Source of the DNA: Candidatus Latescibacterota bacterium
GTDB lineage: Bacteria > Latescibacterota > UBA2968
Direction of reading: 5' to 3'
Assembly: GCA_022824945.1 (NCBI GenBank)
Contig: JAJDYX010000027.1
Span: 62,001 to 126,000, forward strand
DNA length: 64,000 nt
Part shown: one piece after another, positions 23,778 to 31,890 of the stretch
Position numbering within the stretch: the stretch's first letter is position 1
Layout: each line of letters starts with the position of its first letter
Translations under genes and position numbers: made by a program
Notes under the pieces: generated by a model
The model's database searches: none
Told to the model about the DNA's origin: nothing
Seen by the model: only the letters and a program-made list of their open reading frames with translations

Positions 23778-25298
23778 ATGATTCAGATTCTGCGTGAGGA
23801 TCACCCCCGGCTGTATCATCCCGTCGATGATCCGGATTACAGGTTCGACCTGCCGGAGGATGCGGCGCGAAAACGAATCCTTAAGAATATTCTCGCAGAT
23901 TGCGAGATTTTTTATTTTCAGCAGCCGTGGAAACGAATTCCCGAACGCCCGCACAGCCCTCATCCGTACCACCAGCTATACCTGACGTTCTACACGGGAA
24001 TGCACGCAACTGCGCTGATAGAGCATTATGCATTCGCCTGGCGGCTGACGGGGGATCCGCGCTGGTTGAAACGGGCGAGAGATTGGTTGCGCGCGGCGGG
24101 GAAATGGGAGCATAGTGACCGGATAGAGGAGCATTTTTATACGGCGAACCGGTATATGCAGGCGTTTGCGCTGGCGCTGGATCTGCTCGACAATGCGTTG
24201 CCCGATGAAGAAAAAAAACAGGCGACCGCGTGTCTGGTTGAGATGATGAACCGCTGGTGGCCGGATGTGGAGCGAGACAGATACTCATCGGATGGACGGC
24301 ACCACGCCGTGGTTGACAACGGACATTTTGGTGTGGCGGCTTTGTATTTGTTGGGAAAACATCCCGATGCGGAAGCCTGGGTATCAGCCGTGATCGATCG
24401 GTTTCGCAGCGGAGTGATGCCCTATGGCTGTGGACGAGACGGCGCGCCGGGCGACGGACCTTCGTTTTGGCCGTGGGAGAATTTGTGGTTGCTTCACTTC
24501 GCCGATGCGCTGCGCAACGTGACGGGGGAAGATCTGTATAAGACTTTTCCAGAGCGACTGGAGCGGCCTTTAAAGTGGTTTCGGTATCATCTGGCACCGC
24601 CTGAGGTGATCGAAGACAGGCTGTATTATCCAGAAAATTCAAATGTTATTTCGGGCAGTCAATTGGACGCGTGTTCGGTGCCCCTGCTTCGGTTGGCACA
24701 GGAAGCTGGAGACGCCGAGATGCGGGACGTCGCACTCGGCGATCCGAGGCTGGGCAGGCTCTACCGGTTCGGGATGGGCGTGAAAGGTACGACGGCGGAG
24801 TGTATGATCGCATACGCTCCTTACGCTTATTGTTATTATGATCCTGAGTTTCGGGCGTCCAATCGCAAGGTTGTATTGCAGCTTTCAAAGAAATTTACCC
24901 GGATGCACTACGGAGAGACCGGATTGCTGCGCAGCGGGTGGGACAGGGGCGCTGTGGTCTGTTGCGTGTCGGGATACAAAGGTGGAAGCGCGCATGGGTT
25001 TATGAACTTACACATGCAATGGGCTGGATATCCGATTTTGAAGACGATTTCCTCGGAGGAGACTCAACCGGTAGCCTGCGGCAGTCTTCCTTTCACAGGC
25101 GGGCAAAACGAGATCGTGGCGTTTCTGAAACGGCTGGATACCTCAGCTTCTTTTGAACGGTTGCGCGTGCGGTCTATTCGTACAGATCATGAATACTGGC
25201 TGTTGAAAGGGACTTCTCCGATCCTCGTGACGGCGCTGAGACGCCGGAGGCGCGGTGTAAGCGTAATGCGGAAGGGGGAGAGGGATTCGTGCGATTGA
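23778..25298 (+). CDS. Heparinase II/III-like polysaccharide lyase, N-terminal part
   Basis: The 506-residue product starts two bases after the previous gene. Residues about 60-330 resemble the alpha/alpha toroid of alginate and heparin lyases (HALIEHYAFAWRLTGDPRW-type helices and HHAVVDNGHFGVAALYLLGK with His/Asn). Residues about 370-490 resemble the heparinase II/III beta sandwich (GETGLLRSGWDRGAVVCCVS, GGSAHGFMNLHMQWAGYPIL). The frame ends in a low-quality tail (LRRRRRGVSVMRKGERDSCD) that overlaps the next frame by 10 bases. A full enzyme would be about 830 residues if the two frames were once joined. No signal peptide is visible. Confidence 0.65.
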   Translation: MIQILREDHPRLYHPVDDPDYRFDLPEDAARKRILKNILADCEIFYFQQPWKRIPERPHSPHPYHQLYLTFYTGMHATALIEHYAFAWRLTGDPRWLKRARDWLRAAGKWEHSDRIEEHFYTANRYMQAFALALDLLDNALPDEEKKQATACLVEMMNRWWPDVERDRYSSDGRHHAVVDNGHFGVAALYLLGKHPDAEAWVSAVIDRFRSGVMPYGCGRDGAPGDGPSFWPWENLWLLHFADALRNVTGEDLYKTFPERLERPLKWFRYHLAPPEVIEDRLYYPENSNVISGSQLDACSVPLLRLAQEAGDAEMRDVALGDPRLGRLYRFGMGVKGTTAECMIAYAPYAYCYYDPEFRASNRKVVLQLSKKFTRMHYGETGLLRSGWDRGAVVCCVSGYKGGSAHGFMNLHMQWAGYPILKTISSEETQPVACGSLPFTGGQNEIVAFLKRLDTSASFERLRVRSIRTDHEYWLLKGTSPILVTALRRRRRGVSVMRKGERDSCD

Positions 25299-26284
25299 AC
25301 GGCAGCGATTATTTGCAGTACGAGAGAGCACCTTATTTTAATCCCAGGGCGGGTGAATTGCGGATGCGTTTCCGGTTGAACGGCGAGGATGAGAAAGAAG
25401 GACCAAAGGTTTTGTTTAATACGGGAATCGGCGTGGGGAGAGCCATGGGAAGCCGGGTGAATAATTATTCGCTGGCAATAATGGACGGGAGCGCACTGAC
25501 ATTTGTTGTGCAGAGCCAGCGGAATACGTCGGTGGAGGTCGTCTCATCGGTGAAAATTGAACCCGACAGGTGGCATGACGCGGTTATTCGATGGGGCGGG
25601 TTCAACCGGCCGGGAGACAATCCGTTTATAGAGATCGAAGTAGATGGGCGCAGGAACAGGTGCGATGACCGTGCGATTTTCGGTGAATTGGGGCTGGATT
25701 CGCAGAATCTACAGTCGCGTGCGGAACCGAGGACGTTTTACATCAAGGCGAATACGGTGCTGGCGTTTGGGGGCGCAGTGCAGATGCCGGGGACCGGGAT
25801 AAAATGCGACCTCAATAGGGTAGAGCTGAAATGCCCGGGACGCAGGCAGTTGTTGTTGAATTTTGGGACGGACCTGGGACCGGAGACCGGCAGCGGGGCG
25901 CTGGGCTGGAAGTTGAATCCGGTAGATTTGAGATGGGTTCGGGCAAAACAGGCGCGCTTCGGTGCGGGCGAGCAATTGATCAATGCGTTGCTCCTGTACG
26001 GAGAAGATGCCTGTTTCGAGAAGGAGGAGGTGCCTTTTGCGCCTTCTGGGCTGGCGGCGGGAAGTTTGACGAGTTTTGTCCCGGGGGCGCAGGATGCGAA
26101 CACGCGGGTGCTGTTATCGACGCTTGGAGATATTCTAATTTTTGCTTTTGTGGAGCACCAGGCAAATGCGCGTGTGGTACAGAACGAGAATGGATTCGAG
26201 ATTGGTGTTGAGAATGAGCGGTACGGGTTCGACGTGAATACCAGGGGAGAAGATATCCTCACCATGCACTCAGACGGAGATTGA
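25289..26284 (+). CDS. Beta-sandwich (LamG-like) C-terminal portion of the lyase or separate partner
   Basis: The 331-residue product starts at GTG 25289 and overlaps the upstream gene by 10 bases. The start has AAGGGGGAGAGG just upstream, so a coupled separate gene is possible. The N-terminal half (LQYERAPYFNPRAGELRMRF, VSSVKIEPDRWHDAVIRWGG) resembles a concanavalin/LamG-type sandwich. The C-terminal half is also beta-rich. The frame upstream of the GTG stays open (GGEGFVRLNGSD) into the other gene, which is what a single frameshift would leave. The role is binding or substrate recognition, inferred. Confidence 0.6.
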   Translation: MRLNGSDYLQYERAPYFNPRAGELRMRFRLNGEDEKEGPKVLFNTGIGVGRAMGSRVNNYSLAIMDGSALTFVVQSQRNTSVEVVSSVKIEPDRWHDAVIRWGGFNRPGDNPFIEIEVDGRRNRCDDRAIFGELGLDSQNLQSRAEPRTFYIKANTVLAFGGAVQMPGTGIKCDLNRVELKCPGRRQLLLNFGTDLGPETGSGALGWKLNPVDLRWVRAKQARFGAGEQLINALLLYGEDACFEKEEVPFAPSGLAAGSLTSFVPGAQDANTRVLLSTLGDILIFAFVEHQANARVVQNENGFEIGVENERYGFDVNTRGEDILTMHSDGD

Positions 26285-26314
26285 AGGTCGTGAATATGAC
26301 TCACGACCTTTTTT
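26284..26314 (+). terminator. Strong Rho-independent terminator
   Basis: AAGGTCGTGA (26284-26293) and TCACGACCTT (26301-26310) pair over 10 bases around a seven-base loop, followed by TTTT. It sits immediately at the stop of the lyase partner gene and ends the plus-strand operon before the converging phosphonate gene. Confidence 0.9.
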
Positions 26315-26326
26315 GAGTATTACGTA

Positions 26327-27157
26327 TCAGGGACACTCGCCGCGTGTGAGTCTGCTCTGGATGTCGTCTAATACAGCCGGCACATCCCAGATACCATTGA
26401 CGACATAGTGTGCGCCGGACTGATGCATGCGCTGATATACGGTCTCGAGTTGTGTTCGCAGTACTTCGGGATCAAGTTGGTTGATTTCTTCTTCGTTTAG
26501 ACCGATTTCATTTCCTGTTTTTGCAAGTCCAATAGTCCACATGCTGGCATTGAGACCCTCTTCGATGCCGGGGATCGTGTCATCGACTTTGACACAGGCC
26601 GCAAAGGGGTACACACTCAGTTGCATGGCATTTTGCACACACATCCAGGGGGCTGGGCGGCCTTCGGGAACGTCGGTTGCACATACAGTTGCATCGGGTT
26701 CGTAACCGCGTTTTTTGGCTTCTTTCTGTAGCAGTGCCATCATTTCGCCTGTATATCCAGTGGTTGATCCTATTTTTAATCCGCGCTTGCGAAACTCGGC
26801 AACGGCTTCCAGTGTACCGGGAATCAAGTCGGCGTATTCAGCCAGACAACTTAGCTGCAAGGGCACAAATGCTTCAAACATCGCATCGATATCCGATTCC
26901 TGCGGCGGTCGATTGTAGGTCTTTTCCCAGCGCTGGTGTACAGATTCGATTTGAGATATCTTTCGGATATGGACTTTCTTGTGCGCCCCCATTGGCGCAC
27001 GCGCCTCGGCCATGCTGATGGGTACCCGCATGCGTTCGTACACCTGGCGAAAGACCACAGCAGGCGCGTAACATCCGTAATCCATCGTGGTTCCCGCCCA
27101 ATCTAACAAAATGGCTTTTAGCGCACCGCGGTATGTACGTCGAAAATTAAAATCCAT
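26327..27157 (-). CDS. phnX: Phosphonoacetaldehyde hydrolase
   Basis: The 276-residue product, from ATG 27157 (AAAGGAC ribosome site), is a HAD-superfamily PhnX. It carries the nucleophile motif AILLDWAGTTMDYGCYAP and the cap Lys region MGAHKKVHIRKI, which forms the Schiff base. The conserved KIGSTTGYTGEMMALLQ, CATDVPEGRPAPWM and VKVDDTIPGIEEGLNA follow. It splits phosphonoacetaldehyde into acetaldehyde and phosphate. The window has no PhnW transaminase. The gene diverges from an iron-type alcohol dehydrogenase 43 bases away, so the two may be co-regulated. Confidence 0.92.
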   Translation of the reverse strand: MDFNFRRTYRGALKAILLDWAGTTMDYGCYAPAVVFRQVYERMRVPISMAEARAPMGAHKKVHIRKISQIESVHQRWEKTYNRPPQESDIDAMFEAFVPLQLSCLAEYADLIPGTLEAVAEFRKRGLKIGSTTGYTGEMMALLQKEAKKRGYEPDATVCATDVPEGRPAPWMCVQNAMQLSVYPFAACVKVDDTIPGIEEGLNASMWTIGLAKTGNEIGLNEEEINQLDPEVLRTQLETVYQRMHQSGAHYVVNGIWDVPAVLDDIQSRLTRGECP

Positions 27158-27200
27158 TTTTTGTCCTTTCTGATTTATTGGCAAAAAAGCGAATCATCTT

Positions 27201-28337
27201 GTGGAACAGATTACCTGCATAGCACCCGGGGCCATTGAGACTGTCCAGTCTTTGTTAGAGGACAGATCCGTGCGGTCTATTTTTATTGTGGCTGATCGCA
27301 CAGCCTACGATAAATCCGGTGCAAAAATGTATATAGAATCCGCATTACAGGGGTGGGTCCAGGCCATCTTTGATGATTTTGCACCCAATCCCAAATACAC
27401 TGATGTGATGCGTGGTGTCAAGTTCTGGCACGCACATCCATGTGATATGATGATTGCCATAGGCGGCGGGTCTGCAATTGATATGGCTAAGCTCATTGGC
27501 ATTTGCGGTACACATCGCGGGCAATACCGCGATCTTCTTACAGGAAATATACCGATTCGAGATAAAGTCGCACCGTTAATCGCCATACCCACCACAGCGG
27601 GTACGGGGAGTGAAGCGACGCATTTTGCTGTGGTTTATGTCGGGGAACAAAAATATTCCTTTGCACACGCCAATGTGTTGCCCGATTACGCAATTATCGA
27701 TCCCAATCTGACTGCGAATTTGCCGCCTGCTATTACCGCACATACTGGCCTGGACGCACTGTCACAGGCTGTTGAATCTTTGTGGAGTGTGAATGCAACC
27801 ACGCAATCGCGCATTTTTGCAAGCGAAGGTCTGACACTGGTGCTCGATAATCTCGAGGCCGCTGTTCACCGTCCCACACCCGATGTTCGTGCCAATATGT
27901 GCCGCGCTGCCCATCTATCTGGTAAAGCGATCAATATCAGCAAGACCACCGCACCTCACGCGATTTCCTATACGCTCACATCTCAATTTGATGTGCCTCA
28001 CGGTTTGGCTGTGGCTCTGACATTGGGTGCAGTTTTAATATACAACAATGGCGTAACCAGTGGTGATTGTTGGCATCCCAAAGGTGTTGATCAAGTTCAG
28101 AAAGATATCAGAGAGATCAACAGGCTGATAGGGGTTACGAGTTCTGAAGAAGCTCGAAAACACATTGATGATCTTCTCAGTAACATTGGTTGCCCCACCC
28201 GTCTGCGACAGGTTGGCGTGGATACCGACGCAGATCTGGAAACACTTGTGCAGAATGTCAATACAGAACGTCTAAAAAACAATCCGCGCGCCCTGTCGCA
28301 GTTTGATCTGAGACAGATACTCAAAGAAATCCATTGA
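27201..28337 (+). CDS. Iron-type alcohol dehydrogenase, likely phosphonoacetaldehyde reductase
   Basis: The 378-residue product, GTG start at 27201, has the type III iron-dependent fold: nucleotide loop MMIAIGGGSAIDMAKLIG, a second motif PLIAIPTTAGTGSEATHFAV, and metal ligands in HTGLDALSQAVESLWS and APHAISYTLTSQFDVPHGLA. Paired with phnX, it is best read as the reductase converting phosphonoacetaldehyde to 2-hydroxyethylphosphonate (PhpC-like), or an acetaldehyde-handling enzyme. The substrate is inferred from context. There is no ideal ribosome site at the GTG. Confidence 0.85.
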   Translation: MEQITCIAPGAIETVQSLLEDRSVRSIFIVADRTAYDKSGAKMYIESALQGWVQAIFDDFAPNPKYTDVMRGVKFWHAHPCDMMIAIGGGSAIDMAKLIGICGTHRGQYRDLLTGNIPIRDKVAPLIAIPTTAGTGSEATHFAVVYVGEQKYSFAHANVLPDYAIIDPNLTANLPPAITAHTGLDALSQAVESLWSVNATTQSRIFASEGLTLVLDNLEAAVHRPTPDVRANMCRAAHLSGKAINISKTTAPHAISYTLTSQFDVPHGLAVALTLGAVLIYNNGVTSGDCWHPKGVDQVQKDIREINRLIGVTSSEEARKHIDDLLSNIGCPTRLRQVGVDTDADLETLVQNVNTERLKNNPRALSQFDLRQILKEIH

Positions 28338-28350
28338 ATCAAGAGGTATT

Positions 28351-28617
28351 ATGGCAGAAGTATCTGGTTCCTTGGTAGATGCTTTCACCTTTAAGTCTAA
28401 ACGAACAGCTGTGTGGCACGGCGCGTGGAAACTGGTCAAACTTCCCGAAGGGACTCTGCTGTTTCGCATTCGTGAAGATCCCAATGAAGAGCGCGATCTT
28501 TCAGCCAAATATCCAGATGTTGTGAAAGAATTGACTGGTTATCTAAATGAGATGACTCAAACATTGCCCGAAAGCCGAGGGCGCGCTCCCACGCCAGTCA
28601 CGCCGGGCAATGGGTAA
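28351..28617 (+). pseudogene. C-terminal fragment of a sulfatase
   Basis: The 88-residue frame reads WHGAWKLVKLPEGTLLFRIR followed by EDPNEERDLSAKYPDVVKEL, the typical tail of S1 arylsulfatases. The catalytic N-terminal ~400 residues are missing. It starts at ATG 28351 after AAGAGGT, 13 bases after the dehydrogenase, so it could be translated, but it cannot be an active sulfatase. It looks like a remnant left by deletion or rearrangement at this site. Confidence 0.65.
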
Positions 28618-28800
28618 GATACCGTCCCTGAGGAGAAAATTTTATAGACGAGTTGGATTTGTGATGGCAAACTTCGCGTTTTATAGTATAATATTTGTAG
28701 TAAATAGGCTGTACCTAAACATTAATAAAACAGAACCGGAAAATCATCTTAGACTATTTCAGGTTTAAAAAAGTAAGTGTACTCTGTGGCCTCCTCCACA

Positions 28801-28830
28801 GCGATGTCGAAGCATCAAACTTGACATCGC
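28801..28830. promoter_or_regulatory. Inverted repeat upstream of antitoxin gene
   Basis: GCGATGTC (28801-28808) and GACATCGC (28823-28830) are perfect 8-base complements 20 bases before the UPF0175 start. A likely -10 (TATAAT, 28687-28692) lies about 160 bases upstream. The hairpin could be a repressor operator or an mRNA element of the toxin-antitoxin module. The 28618-28850 gap holds nothing else recognisable. Confidence 0.4.
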
Positions 28831-28850
28831 GAAGAAAAGGAAAGATACCC

Positions 28851-29126
28851 ATGCTCCAGATTGAAATTCACTCACGCGACCTCGAAAAAGAGGTGAACGC
28901 CCTGATTGACGCGGGGCTTTATGCCGACTCACAGGCGTTGATGACCGATGCTCTTGAAAAACTGGTCACCTCGAAAAAGGAATCTCGTCTTGATGCCGCG
29001 ATTTTGCTCTATCAACAGCATGAAGTGACGCTCGCCAGAGCTGCGGAATTGGCCGGAATCCACCGTTTTGAGTTTGAAGTTGCGTTGGAAACGAAAGGTA
29101 TCTCGAAAATCGTAGAAGTCGATTAA
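28851..29126 (+). CDS. UPF0175-family antitoxin
   Basis: The 91-residue product starts at ATG 28851 (AAAAGGAAAGATACCC upstream); an earlier TTG in frame is unlikely. The C-terminal half (QHEVTLARAAELAGIHRFEF) is the UPF0175 helix-turn-helix. The N-terminal half is helical with SQALMTDALEKLV. UPF0175 proteins serve as DNA-binding antitoxins beside PIN-domain toxins. The next gene is a PIN protein, 77 bases downstream, supporting a module. Confidence 0.8.
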   Translation: MLQIEIHSRDLEKEVNALIDAGLYADSQALMTDALEKLVTSKKESRLDAAILLYQQHEVTLARAAELAGIHRFEFEVALETKGISKIVEVD

Positions 29127-29203
29127 ACCGAAGCATTACAAGCAGGCGTTTCACCCATCAAAAAACAGTAGAAGACAAACAACAGTGCCATAGGGATTTA
29201 GTC

Positions 29204-29688
29204 GTGGTTTTTGTTGATACAGATGTGCTTTCCATATTCGCTAAAATTCAACGGCTTTCCTTGCTGTTTACCGTCTTTAATGAGGACCATCTCAATATTT
29301 CCACCGCTGTAGAGAACGAACTTCAAACGGGCATCGCTAAGGGATTTGACTTTGCAAAAGACATCATAGCGTTGCATTCTCAAGGGCAAATCGTAACATA
29401 TCATCCGATAGCTATTGATCGACAGTTTACAGCGACCTTACCCAGGACGCTTGGTTCGGGAGAGCGCGAGTCAATGGCGATTTGTAAACGGTTGGATGCC
29501 ATCTTTGTTAGCAACGAGCGACGCATCACTGTCGGGAAAACGGGATAGATTGTGTCAATCTATCCGAAATTTTGCGTGCACTATGGGAACGTGGGATTTT
29601 GATACAAGTTGATGTGAGGAAGGTCATAACTGAAATCGAGACAAAAGACAATCTTAAATTTCGAACAACAGACCCGATTTTCAAATGA
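29204..29688 (+). pseudogene. PIN-domain toxin, frameshifted
   Basis: GTG 29204 starts MVFVDTDVLSIFAKIQRLSL, with the PIN Asp, and runs through LGSGERESMAICKRLDAIFV (second acidic cluster). It ends early at a TAG after ERRITVGKTG (29548). The expected tail continues in another frame: RENGIDCVNLSEILRALWER onward, reaching TGA at 29686-29688. One base appears to be missing near 29530-29545, a run of short homopolymers (GGG, AAAA, GGG). The toxin is therefore either decayed or a base was missed in assembly. Intact, it would be about 160 residues. Confidence 0.7.
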
Positions 29689-29773
29689 ACTCCATATGAC
29701 GGAGTCCACCTCATCGAACAGCCTGTCTTTGCCATCGTTTTTTTTGAGCGATGTGGATGATGAGCGACACGTA

Positions 29774-31177
29774 TTAGACAGTAAATTCCGGTCGGCCGAG
29801 GGCGTCAGTAGATTTCTGGCGCTGGTAGATGGGAATCTCGCCGCTGGCATCTTCGAGAATACGGCGTTTTGCCCGTTCGATTCTATCTACGGCTCTTTCG
29901 GAGATGTTCTGGATGCAGTCCGGGTCTGATTCCAGGTCGAAGACGCGCGGACCGGAAAAGTTCGCTTGAGAAAAGAACCAGGTGGTATGGTCTTTGTACC
30001 AGACGGAATTGCCGTAGCGGCATGTCAGGTAGTCTCGCTCGCTGAATGTGTCTGAGGATTCAACGATAGATAGCAGGCTCTGTCCATCGATTTGTCCGAT
30101 TGGTGAGACACCGGAAATGTCGAGCACTGTTGCGGGTATATCGAGGGTATAGACAAAGGTGTCGGAGATCGTTCCGGCGCCTTTGTTTTGTGGGTGTCGC
30201 AAAATCATCGGGATGCACATGGTGCCCGGATACATGTAGTCTGCTGGTTTGCCGATTATGCCCTCGGCGTTGTCGGCGAAATTTGTGCCGTGGTCGCTGA
30301 GAAAAATAACTATGGTATTGTCGCGCAACCCCACTCTGTCGATTGTATCGACCAGTCGTCCGAACCAGGTATCCACCATTGTGACGAGTCCGGCGTAGTT
30401 GGCGCGAATGGAAGCGAGTCGATCTTCGTAGTCGGGATTGGTGCTCAAGGGACCATAAGGCACATTGAGACAGATGGGTTCTCTGTCTTCACGGCTGCCA
30501 TACAGGTCGTAGTAGTGGAGCGGTGCTTCCCAGGTTTCGTGGGGGGTAAAGCTATCGACGTAGAGGTAAAAGGGCGTGTTTGAAGCGTTTTGCTCGAGGA
30601 ATTCAATGGCAGCGCGAAATGTCCGCGCAGCGGGCCAGGTCTCTTCGGGGCGCTGGGGTTGTACATTGACCAGATGGGCGCGAATCAAATTCTGAGGCTG
30701 GCCTTCTCTGAGCTTATAGCATTCGATCAATGCCGGGTCTGCTGCGTCTATAGCTCGATAGCGATCTTCTGCCTGACCGCGAATAAATTCCCATTGGCGG
30801 AAACCCCTCGTAAAATTCATTCCAGGGACAAAGTAATGGGGGACATCGGCAAAGAAACCGGTGTGATAACCACCCTGCACAAGTGCTTCGGCGATTGTGC
30901 CCTCATCAGATGACATAGGCTGCCATCCGGCAAGATATACATTGTCCCAGGGAACGGGACGATAGTCTTTAAAAGGGAAGGCTCGGCGCCCGGTATGAAG
31001 GGTTCGCCGCGTCGGAATGGTGGGCAAACACTCGGGGTGGGCATTGGTGAAGCGCACGCCATCTTCGGCAAATTGGTCGAGATTTGGCGTGTGGATCCAG
31101 TCGTTTCCATAAGCACCCAGGAATGATGTGCGAAATGTATCGGCCACGACGACGACGATGTTCATAGGGTCTGACAT
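29774..31177 (-). CDS. Sulfatase-fold hydrolase with Thr at the FGly position
   Basis: The 467-residue product, ATG 31177 with AAGGAGAG upstream, has the sulfatase/alkaline phosphatase fold: an N-terminal metal segment (NIVVVVADTFRTSFLGAYG), a C-terminal VIFLSDHGTNF and KPADYMYPGTMCIPMILRHP. The position that holds Cys or Ser in sulfatases is T53 in T-I-P-T-R-R-TLHTG, so formylglycine cannot form there. Cys50 lies three residues earlier but lacks the R at the right spacing. Metal residue two is also changed (D13-T14). A phosphatase or phosphonate-ester-type nucleophile Thr is possible. It diverges from a rhodanese gene. Confidence 0.85.
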   Translation of the reverse strand: MSDPMNIVVVVADTFRTSFLGAYGNDWIHTPNLDQFAEDGVRFTNAHPECLPTIPTRRTLHTGRRAFPFKDYRPVPWDNVYLAGWQPMSSDEGTIAEALVQGGYHTGFFADVPHYFVPGMNFTRGFRQWEFIRGQAEDRYRAIDAADPALIECYKLREGQPQNLIRAHLVNVQPQRPEETWPAARTFRAAIEFLEQNASNTPFYLYVDSFTPHETWEAPLHYYDLYGSREDREPICLNVPYGPLSTNPDYEDRLASIRANYAGLVTMVDTWFGRLVDTIDRVGLRDNTIVIFLSDHGTNFADNAEGIIGKPADYMYPGTMCIPMILRHPQNKGAGTISDTFVYTLDIPATVLDISGVSPIGQIDGQSLLSIVESSDTFSERDYLTCRYGNSVWYKDHTTWFFSQANFSGPRVFDLESDPDCIQNISERAVDRIERAKRRILEDASGEIPIYQRQKSTDALGRPEFTV

Positions 31178-31365
31178 TGAGGCTCTCCTTTTCTATAAAC
31201 TATTTTATATATCGAAATCCAAAGTAATATATCCAGCAATAAGAGTAAAGAACTGAAACACTGTGAATACCCAAATGAGATTCAGGACTTGCCCTACCCA
31301 TGATTTTTCTTATTTTTGTAAGCAATATATTCCAGAAGTAATCACCTCAATGTTGGAGTGTTAAT

Positions 31366-31806
31366 ATGGCGATTAAACAGCTTGAACCCACAGCAGCAAA
31401 AGCTGCGATGGATGATGCAGAAAATTCGGTTTATCTCGATGTGCGCACGGAAATGGAGTTTGCTCAGGGGCATCCCGAAGGCGCCATCAATATCCCCATT
31501 GCAGTCCCCGGCCCGGCGGGAATGATGCCCAATCCCGATTTTTTGAATATTGTGCAAAAAACACTATCCGATAAAGAACAGCCCATTTTTTGTGGGTGTC
31601 AGAGTGGGATGCGTTCTCAGATGGCCGCGGACTTGATGGCGCAGTTGGGTTATTCGAATCTGGCCAATGTTCAAGGAGGCTTTGGTGGAAAAGTCGAAAA
31701 TGGTGCCCTCGTGGTTGTGGGATGGCGCGATTCGAATTTGCCTGTTGAAACCGATGTCAATGATTCCAATTCTTATGCGAGTATTAAGGCGCGGGCAGAG
31801 TCGTAA
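31366..31806 (+). CDS. Rhodanese-like sulfurtransferase domain protein
   Basis: The 146-residue single-domain protein has the rhodanese pattern VYLDVRTEMEFAQGHPEGAI with NIP following, and the active loop FCGCQSGMRS. Cys78 starts the C-x4-R loop and Cys76 precedes it. It may transfer sulfane sulfur or sense thiols. A terminator-like hairpin follows its stop by about 30 bases. The divergent neighbour is a sulfatase-fold enzyme, suggesting but not proving a link with sulfur metabolism. Confidence 0.9.
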   Translation: MAIKQLEPTAAKAAMDDAENSVYLDVRTEMEFAQGHPEGAINIPIAVPGPAGMMPNPDFLNIVQKTLSDKEQPIFCGCQSGMRSQMAADLMAQLGYSNLANVQGGFGGKVENGALVVVGWRDSNLPVETDVNDSNSYASIKARAES

Positions 31807-31838
31807 GGAAGAGGTATGTAGCTCGATTATTTTATTTG

Positions 31839-31871
31839 AAGGAGAATGGAATATAATTCTCCTTTTATTTT
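31839..31871 (+). terminator. Rho-independent terminator after rhodanese gene
   Basis: AAGGAGAAT (31839-31847) pairs with ATTCTCCTT (31856-31864) over an 8-base loop, followed by TTATTTT. It lies 32 bases past the rhodanese stop. The ATG at 31846 falls inside the stem, so the methyltransferase start is better placed downstream. Confidence 0.75.
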
Positions 31872-31890
31872 GTGGCAGAGTGAGTTGCGA

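Noticed and set aside
29696-29929. 77-codon plus-strand frame after the PIN gene
   Set aside because: Mostly antisense to the sulfatase-fold gene, without a ribosome site or recognisable motif.
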